Source: Alteromonas stellipolaris (GTDB lineage: Bacteria; Pseudomonadota; Gammaproteobacteria; Enterobacterales; Alteromonadaceae). From it: a DNA stretch of 64,000 nt. How positions within the stretch are numbered: position 1 is the stretch's first letter; each line of letters starts with the position of its first letter. The position numbers and the translations under genes were made by a program. Shown here in pieces: positions 53,050-60,858 of this stretch. The stretch is taken from NCBI RefSeq assembly GCF_001562115.1, contig NZ_CP013926.1:1426001-1490000 (forward strand), read 5' to 3'. The notes under the pieces were generated by a model. That model did not search any database and was not told the origin of the DNA. It worked only from the letters and a program-made list of their open reading frames with translations.

Positions 53050-54393
53050 GTGACAGTACAAAAGTGGGAACAAGAATTACACGCACGCAGACTGCCGCGC
53101 AGTGTTTCTCGAGATGGTGATCATCGTAATCCCTACCAGCGAGATAAAGCTCGCGTACTGCACAGTGCCGCTTTTCGACGTTTACAAGCCAAAACCCAAG
53201 TATTAGGTGTTGGCCTAAGTGACTTTTATCGCACTCGTCTTACTCATTCTTTAGAGGCTGCGCAAATAGGCACTGGCATTACCGCCCAATTAATCGGTAA
53301 GTTTCCAGATATCGCCAGCAAATTAGCCCTTGATGCCACGCTTATTGAAACCCTATGCTTGGCTCATGATATCGGCCACCCGCCATTTGGTCACGGTGGT
53401 GAAATTGCCCTTCATTATATGATGCACGAACATGGCGGCTTTGAAGGCAACGGCCAAACTTTTCGCATAATTACTCAATTAGAGCCCTACACCGCCGAAC
53501 ATGGCATGAACCTATGCCGCCGAAGTGTACTGGGCCTTGTAAAGTACCCTAATTTTATTGATTCTTTAACAGCCCCTAAGGTTTACGGTGAACGCCCCGC
53601 TTCATTACGCCAAGTAAAAGCCAGCCAGTGGCATCCCCCTAAAGGCTTGTTTCGCTGTGACGAACCTTTATTCGATTGGTTACTAGCGCCGTTTAGCGCC
53701 TCTGACAAAGACAGGTTAATGTCTTTCAATCAGTTTGATACCAAGCACAGTAAAACCCGCTTTAAGTCGTTTGATTGCTCAATTATGGAACTTGCGGATG
53801 ATATTGCCTACGGCATCCACGATTTAGAAGATGCGATTGTGATGGATATGGTGAATCGACAAGATTTTATTAGTGATGTCACCGTTCCGCTAAAAACACT
53901 AGAGATAAAATGGTTGTCAGATAACATTGATGAACTTACCGATAAGCTTTTCAGCAAAGCTCATCACGAGCGTAAAAACGCCATTGGTGCTCTGGTAAAC
54001 AGTTTTATTACGGCCATAGAAATAGCCGATGTAGAAGGCTTTGAGCATCCACTGCTTGCTTATAATGCCAAAATGCCTACCGACTTTGAAAGTGGCTTAG
54101 AACTATTTAAGCGTTTTGTGTATAAAAAAGTGATTCGTCGCCCTGATGTACAACAGCTTGAATATAAAGGTCAAATGGTAGTAATGGAGCTACTAGAAGC
54201 CTTTAGTTCTGATCCCGAACGCTTATTGCCAGAAAACACGCAAGAGCGCTGGTTGAAAGCATGCGAACAAAGCAACGGCATGCGAGTGCTTGCTGATTAT
54301 ATTTCCGGTATGACAGATGAGTTTGCCTCACGGTTATATGGAACACTTTTTTCCCCTCGACAAGGTGGTATTCAAGACAGCTTCCATATTTAG
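53050..54393 (+). CDS. dgt: dGTPase-family deoxynucleotide triphosphohydrolase
   Basis: HD-domain enzyme of 447 residues that removes triphosphate from dNTPs. Ligands: His66 in RTRLTHSLEAAQIG, His106-Asp107 in LAHDIGHPPFGHGG, and the Asp of ELADDIAYGIHDLEDA. The motif GHGGEIALHYMMHEHGGFEGN (112-132) identifies the dGTPase branch. GTG start, AAGGA eight bases upstream. Third gene of the alaA operon. E. coli Dgt prefers dGTP and can limit phage; the exact preference of this clade (sometimes called dGTPase-like) is not known from sequence. Confidence 0.92.
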   Translation: MTVQKWEQELHARRLPRSVSRDGDHRNPYQRDKARVLHSAAFRRLQAKTQVLGVGLSDFYRTRLTHSLEAAQIGTGITAQLIGKFPDIASKLALDATLIETLCLAHDIGHPPFGHGGEIALHYMMHEHGGFEGNGQTFRIITQLEPYTAEHGMNLCRRSVLGLVKYPNFIDSLTAPKVYGERPASLRQVKASQWHPPKGLFRCDEPLFDWLLAPFSASDKDRLMSFNQFDTKHSKTRFKSFDCSIMELADDIAYGIHDLEDAIVMDMVNRQDFISDVTVPLKTLEIKWLSDNIDELTDKLFSKAHHERKNAIGALVNSFITAIEIADVEGFEHPLLAYNAKMPTDFESGLELFKRFVYKKVIRRPDVQQLEYKGQMVVMELLEAFSSDPERLLPENTQERWLKACEQSNGMRVLADYISGMTDEFASRLYGTLFSPRQGGIQDSFHI

Positions 54394-54435
54394 CGTTAGA
54401 TGTGGAATAAGGTTATTAAGGTATGTTGCGCAAGG

Positions 54436-55485
54436 CTAATCTTTAACCGCATCAGCAACAGTTTTTGCAGTTACAACTTGGTTCACGCTCCCTTGAATAA
54501 CTACGGTGGCTGATATTTTATCCTGAATGGCCTGTCTGTTTGGATCCCAGTAAACCTGTAAAAAGCCTAATAGCCCCGTCGCAAAACCGGCTCCGTAGCC
54601 GCCGTACCGGCCAAAGCAATCAAGCATGCCAAGTGGCTCTCCGCTTAGCGAAACCACGCGAATATTACATACTTTTTTACCTGGAGTTTGTCCGCGCCAA
54701 AGTAACGAGAACAAGGTAAAGTAAACAGCAGCCCAACCAAAACCTAGACCTAAGTCTTGTATAATGCCTTTGCCCCACTGCAAAATACTGGTTACAGGTG
54801 TTGTGTTGCTTTCATTGGTAACTTCGTCCGAAATGCTCTCTGGCGCTAAATCTAAATTTTTAACACCATCACCTGCTGCTATAGCTTCACCATCTGCTAT
54901 GACCATTAAGTGCAAAAGCGCTCGAGTAACTTGACTATTTCCAACGTCTTCAATTTCAGCAAGCTCAGGCAATTGAGTAACTAATTTAGCACTAGCAGCA
55001 CTTTGGCAGATATCATCGCAGTTTTTATCGTCGTCTGTTTGCGCTAAATATGTGCGTATTATTGATTTATCATGCTCACTTAACTCCTCTTTTTGTTCTG
55101 CTTTGTTTATTTGTGTTCCTTGTATGGTGCTATCGCCTTCAAAGAAGTCTATTGCTAACGAGAGTACCGTTAGCGAGCTTACAAATAAAAAGCTTGCTGC
55201 AAAAAGCTTTAGGGCTCTGCGCCAAAACGACGACATTTTAGGAAGGTATTGTTGTGCTGTGCCTTTATAAAAAGCCATAGCAGCAACAAAGGCAATTAAC
55301 GTTGCGCTAAGCTTTGCAGCCATAAATATTAAAATGACATCAATAACCATTGCCATCGCGCGTTTAACAGGTGGGGCCAAAGGAATACCTAATAGCGCTT
55401 GGTCAACTTTGAAGGCATACGGGGTGATCACATCTCTGGTTTCAGAATCTGATAACGCTAACTGCTCTATTTCGTCGGCTTTCAT
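54436..55485 (-). CDS. RDD family membrane protein with a large hydrophilic insertion
   Basis: Protein of 349 residues. RDD-type core: PVKRAMAMVIDVILIFMAAK (first helix with Arg and Asp), later helices around FGWAAVYFTLFSLLWRGQTPG then KKVCNIRVVSLSG, and DPNRQAIQDKISATVV at the end. Between helix groups (about residues 125-225) lies an acidic insertion with two cysteines (DKNCDDICQSAAS). The ordinary RDD domain has no such segment; it is probably periplasmic and may form a disulfide. Function unknown; convergent with dgt. Confidence 0.85.
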   Translation of the reverse strand: MKADEIEQLALSDSETRDVITPYAFKVDQALLGIPLAPPVKRAMAMVIDVILIFMAAKLSATLIAFVAAMAFYKGTAQQYLPKMSSFWRRALKLFAASFLFVSSLTVLSLAIDFFEGDSTIQGTQINKAEQKEELSEHDKSIIRTYLAQTDDDKNCDDICQSAASAKLVTQLPELAEIEDVGNSQVTRALLHLMVIADGEAIAAGDGVKNLDLAPESISDEVTNESNTTPVTSILQWGKGIIQDLGLGFGWAAVYFTLFSLLWRGQTPGKKVCNIRVVSLSGEPLGMLDCFGRYGGYGAGFATGLLGFLQVYWDPNRQAIQDKISATVVIQGSVNQVVTAKTVADAVKD

Positions 55486-55874
55486 TTTTATACTTGTTAT
55501 TACAATGAGTAAACCACTTAAGTTACGCGCTTTTCATTTTTAGCTCAAGCTAAAGCTATTGATTACTAAGCATAAAAAGGCATAATGAGTTTAATTGGTA
55601 TCACTTATTACCATAGTGTCTCATTGTGTTCTTTTTAATTCATGAAATTTTATTCTTATTAAATGGGTCTTTATTTATACGCGTCGAATCTGTAGTTACT
55701 TATTTATAAAATTCGCGTGTGTAATACCGTGTAATACTGCACGTGTAATACATGGTGCAATCTTAAAACCTTGCCTTCACGTAAGTAGTGTAACCTCGGT
55801 GCCTTCGCGCGAAGTCGGCGTAACCTACTTTTCAGTTTTAATGTCTAAGCGCGCTCAATAATTATGGTGTAAGT
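55486..55874. repeat. Gene-free stretch with short direct repeats
   Basis: GTGTAATAC occurs three times (55719-55727, 55729-55737, 55743-55751), and GTAACCT occurs at about 55790 and 55820 around the palindrome CTTCGCGCGAAG (55803-55814). It lies upstream of msrP and downstream (in the 5' sense) of the RDD gene. No gene seen. Confidence 0.55.
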
Positions 55875-56885
55875 ATGTCTAAACCGTTCAAGCCTTCAGT
55901 AAAGCTAACCGACAATCATGTAACCCATGAAAATGTTTACCTTAATCGTCGTACGTTACTAAAGTCTCTTGGCTTTGTCGGTGCTTCCGCGTTGCTTTCA
56001 AACTCTGCAAATGCAGCGGGGTGGTTTTGGGAAGACGATGAAGAACAAGCCGCGGCATTCAAAACCCAAGCGCTTAAATTTAGTCAGCCTGAAAAGTACC
56101 AAATTAGCGAAACCCAAACCCCAGAATCCAAAGCGATTTCTTATAATAACTTTTATGAGTTTGGCACTGCCAAAGATGAGCCGGTTAAAAACGCGCAAGA
56201 ATTCGATACATCTGAGTGGACATTAAAAGTCGATGGGCTGGTGAACAAACCACTCACGCTGAATCTTGATGATCTAACGAAACGTTTTCCACTTGAAGAG
56301 CGAATCTATCGTCTTCGCTGTGTAGAAGCCTGGTCTATGGTTATTCCTTGGATTGGTTATGAGTTAGGCGCTTTGTTAAAAGCGGCTGATCCTCTTTCGT
56401 CAGCTAAATATGTGGCCTTTGAAACCTTATACGAGCCCAAGCAAATGCCAGGTCAGCGAAACCGCTTCCTTGGTGGTGGAATTGAATACCCTTATGTTGA
56501 AGGTCTGCGTTTAGATGAAGCTATGCACCCACTTACCCTAATGTCGGTAGGGTTGTATGGTAAAACCCTTCCGCCACAAAATGGCGCGCCTGTTCGTTTA
56601 GTGGTGCCATGGAAATACGGTTTTAAAAGTATTAAGTCGATTGTGCGCATTCGATTGACCGATAAACAGCCCCCTACTACGTGGAACCGTTTAGCGTCTA
56701 ACGAATATGGCTTTTACGCTAATGTGAACCCAGATGTATCACACCCTCGTTGGAGCCAAGCTAGCGAACGCCGTATTACCACCGGTGGCTTGCTATCACG
56801 TAATAGAATACCTACCGAAATGTACAATGGTTACAGCGAAGTGGCGCCGCTTTATGCCAACATGGATTTAAGCCGTCACTTCTAA
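55875..56885 (+). CDS. msrP: Protein-methionine-sulfoxide reductase catalytic subunit MsrP
   Basis: Periplasmic molybdenum enzyme of 336 residues. Twin-arginine signal ([18 protein letters not shown], Arg25-Arg26), the molybdenum-ligating Cys149 in [17 protein letters not shown], and the sulfite-oxidase-fold segments [19 protein letters not shown]. It repairs oxidised methionine residues in periplasmic proteins with electrons from MsrQ. Its stop overlaps the msrQ start by one base (TAATG). The stretch [20 protein letters not shown] is family-typical. Confidence 0.96.
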   Translation: MSKPFKPSVKLTDNHVTHENVYLNRRTLLKSLGFVGASALLSNSANAAGWFWEDDEEQAAAFKTQALKFSQPEKYQISETQTPESKAISYNNFYEFGTAKDEPVKNAQEFDTSEWTLKVDGLVNKPLTLNLDDLTKRFPLEERIYRLRCVEAWSMVIPWIGYELGALLKAADPLSSAKYVAFETLYEPKQMPGQRNRFLGGGIEYPYVEGLRLDEAMHPLTLMSVGLYGKTLPPQNGAPVRLVVPWKYGFKSIKSIVRIRLTDKQPPTTWNRLASNEYGFYANVNPDVSHPRWSQASERRITTGGLLSRNRIPTEMYNGYSEVAPLYANMDLSRHF

Positions 56886-57541
56886 TGAAATTATTTAAAA
56901 AACCAGTTCGTGTTTCAAATTTAGCTCGCAGGTCATTAAAAGGTGTCATTCACTTACTGGCACTTGGGTATCTCGTTGGCCTTTTTTACGCGGGCGTAAC
57001 CGATAATTTGGGCCCCGATCCTGTTGATACCTTGCTGAATGAAACCGGTATATGGGCAATACACCTTTTGCTTATTACGCTGATGTTGAGTCCATTAGCA
57101 AAAATACTGCCTAGCCCTGAGCCAATTAAGTTTAGGCGAATGCTAGGGATATATAGCTTTGTCTATGCGTTGTCACATTTTGCGACTTACATTCTATTCG
57201 AATTGCAACTGGACATGAGTTTGATTGCTACCGAGCTGGTTAAGCGCCCCTATATTGTAGTAGGGCTAGCCGCCTTGCTTTTACTCTTCGTATTAACAAT
57301 AACGTCTTTTCAAAAAATACGTCGAAGCATGGGTAAGCGTTGGCAGGTTTTACACAACAGTATTTATTTGATAGTACCTTTGGCGTTGCTTCATTTTTCG
57401 TGGTCACAAAAAACAATATGGCAAGAACCCATATGGTATTGGCTGTTTGCCTTTGTATTGTTATTCAACCGAATTAAAGGATTGGTGACTACAGCGCTTA
57501 AAAAGCATTCTCGCAGTAAAAATCGGAAACACGCGACTTAG
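56885..57541 (+). CDS. msrQ: MsrQ, haem-containing membrane subunit of the MsrPQ system
   Basis: Inner-membrane protein of 218 residues with six helices of the ferric-reductase-like fold. Haem-ligand candidates: His in WAIHLLLITLM, in SHFATYI and in LHNSIYLIVPLALLHFSW; LGIYSFVYALSHF is a family signature. It takes electrons from the quinone pool or a flavin reductase and delivers them to MsrP. Translationally coupled to msrP. Confidence 0.94.
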   Translation: MKLFKKPVRVSNLARRSLKGVIHLLALGYLVGLFYAGVTDNLGPDPVDTLLNETGIWAIHLLLITLMLSPLAKILPSPEPIKFRRMLGIYSFVYALSHFATYILFELQLDMSLIATELVKRPYIVVGLAALLLLFVLTITSFQKIRRSMGKRWQVLHNSIYLIVPLALLHFSWSQKTIWQEPIWYWLFAFVLLFNRIKGLVTTALKKHSRSKNRKHAT

Positions 57542-57564
57542 GTTTAACGCGTGCTCGGGTGGCA

Positions 57565-57999
57565 TTAGCGAGTGATAAAAAATAACAGCGCGGCATATCG
57601 CGCTGTTTTGCTAATTCCTACTATCAATACGAAAAACCAAAAACGCGTACGTAAGGTACCGGCTAACAGAGTTAATGGGTCGCCAATGACTGGCACCCAG
57701 GCCAATAGTAAAGACCATTTCCCCCATTTCCTATACATGACTTCGGCCCGCATAAAGGTAACGTGGGAAACGCGCAGTAATTTAGTTGCTACCAATTGGC
57801 CGTAGCGAAAGCCCAATACGTAATTGACGATTGAGCCCAATATATTGCCTAAAGATGCAACGACTAGTAAAACTAATGCAGAAGAACCGCTTAGCGCCAA
57901 GGTGGTTAATACAAGCTCAGAACTTAAAGGTAATATTGTGGCGGCAAGAAATGCTGAAACAAACATACCTATATACCCTAGTGTTATTAAACTGCTCAC
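57565..57999 (-). CDS. yqaA: YqaA family (DedA/SNARE-associated-like) membrane protein
   Basis: Protein of 144 residues with three to four hydrophobic helices; GNILGSIVNYVLGFRYGQ and WVPVIGDPLTLLAGTLRTRF match the short YqaA branch of the DedA-like superfamily, whose larger members flip phospholipid carriers. GTG start. The 3' end of its coding region contains a terminator-like hairpin for the converging msrPQ operon (57584-57609). Role unproven. Confidence 0.9.
   Translation of the reverse strand: MSSLITLGYIGMFVSAFLAATILPLSSELVLTTLALSGSSALVLLVVASLGNILGSIVNYVLGFRYGQLVATKLLRVSHVTFMRAEVMYRKWGKWSLLLAWVPVIGDPLTLLAGTLRTRFWFFVLIVGISKTARYAALLFFITR
57584..57609 (+). terminator. msrPQ terminator-like hairpin inside the 3' end of yqaA
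   Basis: AACAGCGCG / CGCGCTGTT around GCATAT, followed by TTTT on the plus strand. It starts about 43 bases after the msrQ stop but is part of the last 15 codons of yqaA on the other strand. Confidence 0.7.
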
Positions 58000-58270
58000 C
58001 GAAAATTACGCCTTATTTTTTGCTGCTAGGTTCACCCCGACGTGTTTAACCTAGTGAAATTCTGTGCGGCTGTAGTTTACCTAAGTCACAAAGTTAGTCA
58101 TTAAGTTTGCTTACCTATTGATGGCAGTACTCTTGACCTCTAGCAGCTATGCACTGAAGACATTGATATTGCGACATTTATGCGCAAATAACTCCCCCTC
58201 GTTAAATCGCAATTTCAATTCAAAAGTATTTAAGAAGTAAGCATTGTGTGAAAAAAACACAATTTAATGC
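58000..58270. other. Gene-free stretch between yqaA and the SOS promoter
   Basis: Nothing recognisable; contains the yqaA promoter region in its left part. Plus-strand open frames here are incidental. Confidence 0.4.
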
Positions 58271-58328
58271 TTGCAATCCTTTTAACTTAAAACTACTGTA
58301 TACACATACACACTGTATATATAGCCAG
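58271..58328 (+). promoter_or_regulatory. SOS promoter with two overlapping LexA boxes
   Basis: -35 TTGCAA (58271-58276), 17-bp spacer, -10 TACTGT (58294-58299). Box 1 TACTGTATACACATACACAC (58294-58313) matches the LexA consensus at 15 of 20 positions, and box 2 CACTGTATATATAGCCAGTC (58311-58330) at 16 of 20. Each has an intact CTGT half-site and one mismatch in the ACAG half-site. Confidence 0.75.
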
Positions 58329-58358
58329 TCAAAAGATAACTTACGAAAAGGTAACGCT

Positions 58359-58787
58359 ATGAACACTTCACCAATTGCACGTTTACAGGCATTACGTACC
58401 TCAGTGACCAATAAGTCTGTTTCAAGCACCGCTATTTCTAACGTTGTACAACTCCCCTTACCTTTCGAAGGTTATCCAGGCGAAGGGAAAGGTGGCACAA
58501 GTAAAGGTTGGAATTATCTATTAGCCGATTCAGTGTCATTTTCAAAAGAAGTCGACCACGCCATTCGTATTCAAAAACCTGAAAAGGAAAAAATGCCAGA
58601 GTGGATAAGCAAGCTAATAACCGGCGGTCAGTGTAAAACACTGTATGTTGAAAATATTGATTTAGATTTACAGCCTACCGACAGTGATATGATCAGAAAG
58701 CTTTGCGAACTTTATTCAGTATGTCTGGTAAATGTAAGAGTGGATTCAGCTTTAAATGAAGGCAACCTTGCAGTAGGACCATGGTAA
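58359..58787 (+). CDS. sulA: SulA-like SOS cell division inhibitor
   Basis: Protein of 142 residues. Start is ATG 58359 with AAAAGG upstream; the open frame extends 37 codons upstream through the LexA boxes and is not translated. The C-terminal block WISKLITGGQCKTLYVENID then the segment ending LYSVCLVNVRV aligns by eye with the E. coli SulA region [20 protein letters not shown]...GFIMRP that contacts FtsZ. The N-terminal part is divergent, with a glycine-rich GYPGEGKGGTSKGW. It probably blocks FtsZ polymerisation after DNA damage. Twin LexA boxes support this. Divergence makes SulA identity likely but not certain; it could be another SOS factor. Confidence 0.75.
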   Translation: MNTSPIARLQALRTSVTNKSVSSTAISNVVQLPLPFEGYPGEGKGGTSKGWNYLLADSVSFSKEVDHAIRIQKPEKEKMPEWISKLITGGQCKTLYVENIDLDLQPTDSDMIRKLCELYSVCLVNVRVDSALNEGNLAVGPW

Positions 58788-58862
58788 TTCGCTTAATTTA
58801 CCGTTAGCATTGCGCCCGCGTATGTATTCAATAGCGCCCTACTGACTTGGTTGTAAAAAATT

Positions 58863-59390
58863 ATGCGATGTTATTGCTGTTCAAATTTACCATTTTCTTC
58901 ATGTTGTGAACCTTTTTTGAAAGGGCAAGCTAAACCACAAACTGCTGCTCAGTTAATGCGGTCTCGTTTTTCTGCCTATGCCAGTAAGCAATTCGAATAT
59001 GTACTGGCTACCTACACAAAGGAGCGTCAACCTGAATTAAGTGTTGATGAATTGACTGCTAATGCAGCTAATGCCACGTGGTTTGCACTGGAAGTGGGTG
59101 AAACTGAAAATGTTTCTCTTATTGCCCAAGCTGAAGGGGTGGCTGAGGTCGCAACACAAAATAATGAAGGGGCGACAGATACTGTCGATTTCACCGCTTA
59201 TTATTTTGAAAACAAAAATCTTTATCAGTTACATGAAACTTCGAACTTTATTGTTGAAGATGGCCAGTGGCGCTACCACGACGGTATACTTCACGATGAT
59301 TGCGGCAAGGTAAAATACGGTCGTAACTTACCCTGCCTTTGCGGTAGCGGGAAAAAATTTAAGCAATGCTGTGCAACGAAATCACGGTAG
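58863..59390 (+). CDS. ychJ: YchJ family SEC-C motif protein
   Basis: Protein of 175 residues with a zinc-binding SEC-C-like motif at each end: CYCCSNLPFSSCCEPFL (N-terminal) and CLCGSGKKFKQCC (C-terminal). In between is the YchJ domain (RSRFSAYASKQFEYVLATY, DFTAYYF). E. coli YchJ has 152 residues; the extra length is in a loop about residues 80-105. Function unknown; the motif is shared with SecA C-terminus where it binds SecB and ribosomes. Seventy-five bases downstream of the SOS gene. Confidence 0.92.
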   Translation: MRCYCCSNLPFSSCCEPFLKGQAKPQTAAQLMRSRFSAYASKQFEYVLATYTKERQPELSVDELTANAANATWFALEVGETENVSLIAQAEGVAEVATQNNEGATDTVDFTAYYFENKNLYQLHETSNFIVEDGQWRYHDGILHDDCGKVKYGRNLPCLCGSGKKFKQCCATKSR

Positions 59391-59855
59391 TGGCTGCTTA
59401 AGCACCGGAGTGGTCACCTAAGCCGCGTTGCAGCCCATTCAGCGTTAATTCAAAACGTTGTTTCCAGCTGATTAGCTGGCACCTCATTTTATTTAATGAT
59501 ATCCAAAGCCTGAAGCAATTGAACCTGTTAGCTCGGGACTTTAGACCGTTTAATTCCATTCTTTTTATTCAAAGTTTTCACCTTTTATATCGCTTCGTAC
59601 AAGTAGATTGCTTCTACGGCTGAACAATTATAAATATTTTAAAATTGAAAGTCATGAGTAAATCTCATCGATTTATGAAATTAAATCATTTTTATTCATC
59701 AATAAATCTGCGTATAAAACCCACTCTGCTCGACACAACTAATGTATTGCATTCGTTTTTAATTAGCCGCTACGGGCTTAATTGGAAAATACAGAACAGT
59801 TGTACTGAGCAAAAAAATTTGGGTTTATGTTTACACTATGGAATGTCAGATCACC
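59391..59855. promoter_or_regulatory. 465-bp leader upstream of mesXD with possible RNA structure
   Basis: No credible gene. At its left end GGCTGC (59395-59400) pairs with GCAGCC (59430-59435) around CTTAAGCACC...CACCTAAG, giving a branched stem possible in RNA. Another imperfect hairpin, AATTAGCC-GCTAC-GGGCTTAATT, is at 59761-59782. I recognise no SAM, SAH or cobalamin riboswitch consensus and no MetJ box. Its length is unusual for this gene-dense window. Confidence 0.4.
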
Positions 59856-60833
59856 ATGAATAACACTTTTACTTTTTCGCTTAAGCGCGTTTGTTTCGAT
59901 GAGAATTACCGTCCATCTGACAACACGCGTATCACTACTAATTTTGCCAACTTAGCAAGAGGTAATCGACGCCAAGATAATCTTCGAAACGCATTACAGA
60001 TGATAGACAATCGTTTCAATGCACTAGCGTATTGGGACAATGTTAACGGCGATCGTTATTCGGCAAAGCTTGAAATCATTTCGGTTGATATTGACGTTGA
60101 AGGTAACGGTTGTACCTTCCCCACCATTGAAATACTAAAAACAAATATTCTTGATCGCAAAACCAATACAACCATCGAAGGAATTGTGGGGAACAATTTC
60201 TCGTCTTATGTTCGAGACTACGATTTTAGCGTGCTCTTATCTGAGCACAATAAAAACCAAACCCAATTTAGCATTCCGAATAATTTTGGTGATTTACACG
60301 GGAAGTTGTTTAAAGCATTCGTAAATTCAGACGTTTACAAAGAAAACTTCAGTAAATCGCCTGTTATTTGCCTAAGTGTTTCTGAAAACAAAACTTATCA
60401 AAGAACTGAAAATCAGCACCCTGTATTAGGTTTTGAGTATCTACCTGATGGCTCGTCGTTAACCGAGCAGTATTTCCAAAAAATGGGGCTACAGGTTCGC
60501 TATTTTATGCCACCTAACAGCGTTGCACCTTTGGCATTCTATCATTTTGGCGATCTACTAAACGATTACACCAATCTCGAGTTGATAAGCACGATTAGCA
60601 CCATGGAAACCTTCCAAAAGATTTATCGCCCTGAGATTTATAACGCTAATGCGGTCGCCGGTAGAGTGTATCAACCAAACTTGAAACACCAAGATCACTC
60701 ACTCACACAAATAGAGTATGACCGAGAAGAACGTAATCACTTAGCGGCTCAACAAGGTAAATTTGTTGAAGAGAATTTCATCAAGCCTTACCACAATATT
60801 CTTCAACAGTGGTCTGCAAACTGCGCCCTTTAA
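59856..60833 (+). CDS. mesX: MesX, DUF1852 protein required for methionine synthase MesD
   Basis: Protein of about 325 residues (start ATG 59856, MNNTFTFSLKRVCFDENYRP; an ATG six codons upstream is possible). It is the DUF1852 family, recognised by the N-terminal segment and its location beside the MetE-like core gene 25 bases downstream. Published genetic work on aerobic bacteria showed that MesD needs this protein and oxygen to make methionine without methyl-folate or cobalamin; the chemistry and methyl donor were not identified, as I recall. No obvious cofactor motif. Cytosolic. It contains LYSEHNKNQTQ-like polar blocks and few cysteines (VCFDENY, GNGCTF, VICLSV). Confidence 0.88.
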   Translation: MNNTFTFSLKRVCFDENYRPSDNTRITTNFANLARGNRRQDNLRNALQMIDNRFNALAYWDNVNGDRYSAKLEIISVDIDVEGNGCTFPTIEILKTNILDRKTNTTIEGIVGNNFSSYVRDYDFSVLLSEHNKNQTQFSIPNNFGDLHGKLFKAFVNSDVYKENFSKSPVICLSVSENKTYQRTENQHPVLGFEYLPDGSSLTEQYFQKMGLQVRYFMPPNSVAPLAFYHFGDLLNDYTNLELISTISTMETFQKIYRPEIYNANAVAGRVYQPNLKHQDHSLTQIEYDREERNHLAAQQGKFVEENFIKPYHNILQQWSANCAL

Positions 60834-60858
60834 CTCATTCAAACGTGTAGTACATATT

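Noticed and set aside
58248..58358. Upstream extension of the SulA-like gene
   Set aside because: Overlaps the -35, -10 and both LexA boxes; ATG 58359 has a suitable ribosome site.
59391..59855. Known SAM, SAH or cobalamin riboswitch or MetJ boxes before mesX
   Set aside because: I could not find the conserved core of any of these, nor repeated AGACGTCT-like boxes.
59645..59863. 72-residue plus-strand open frame in the mesX leader
   Set aside because: Runs into the mesX start in another frame, AT-rich low-information protein, no ribosome site. Kept as leader sequence.
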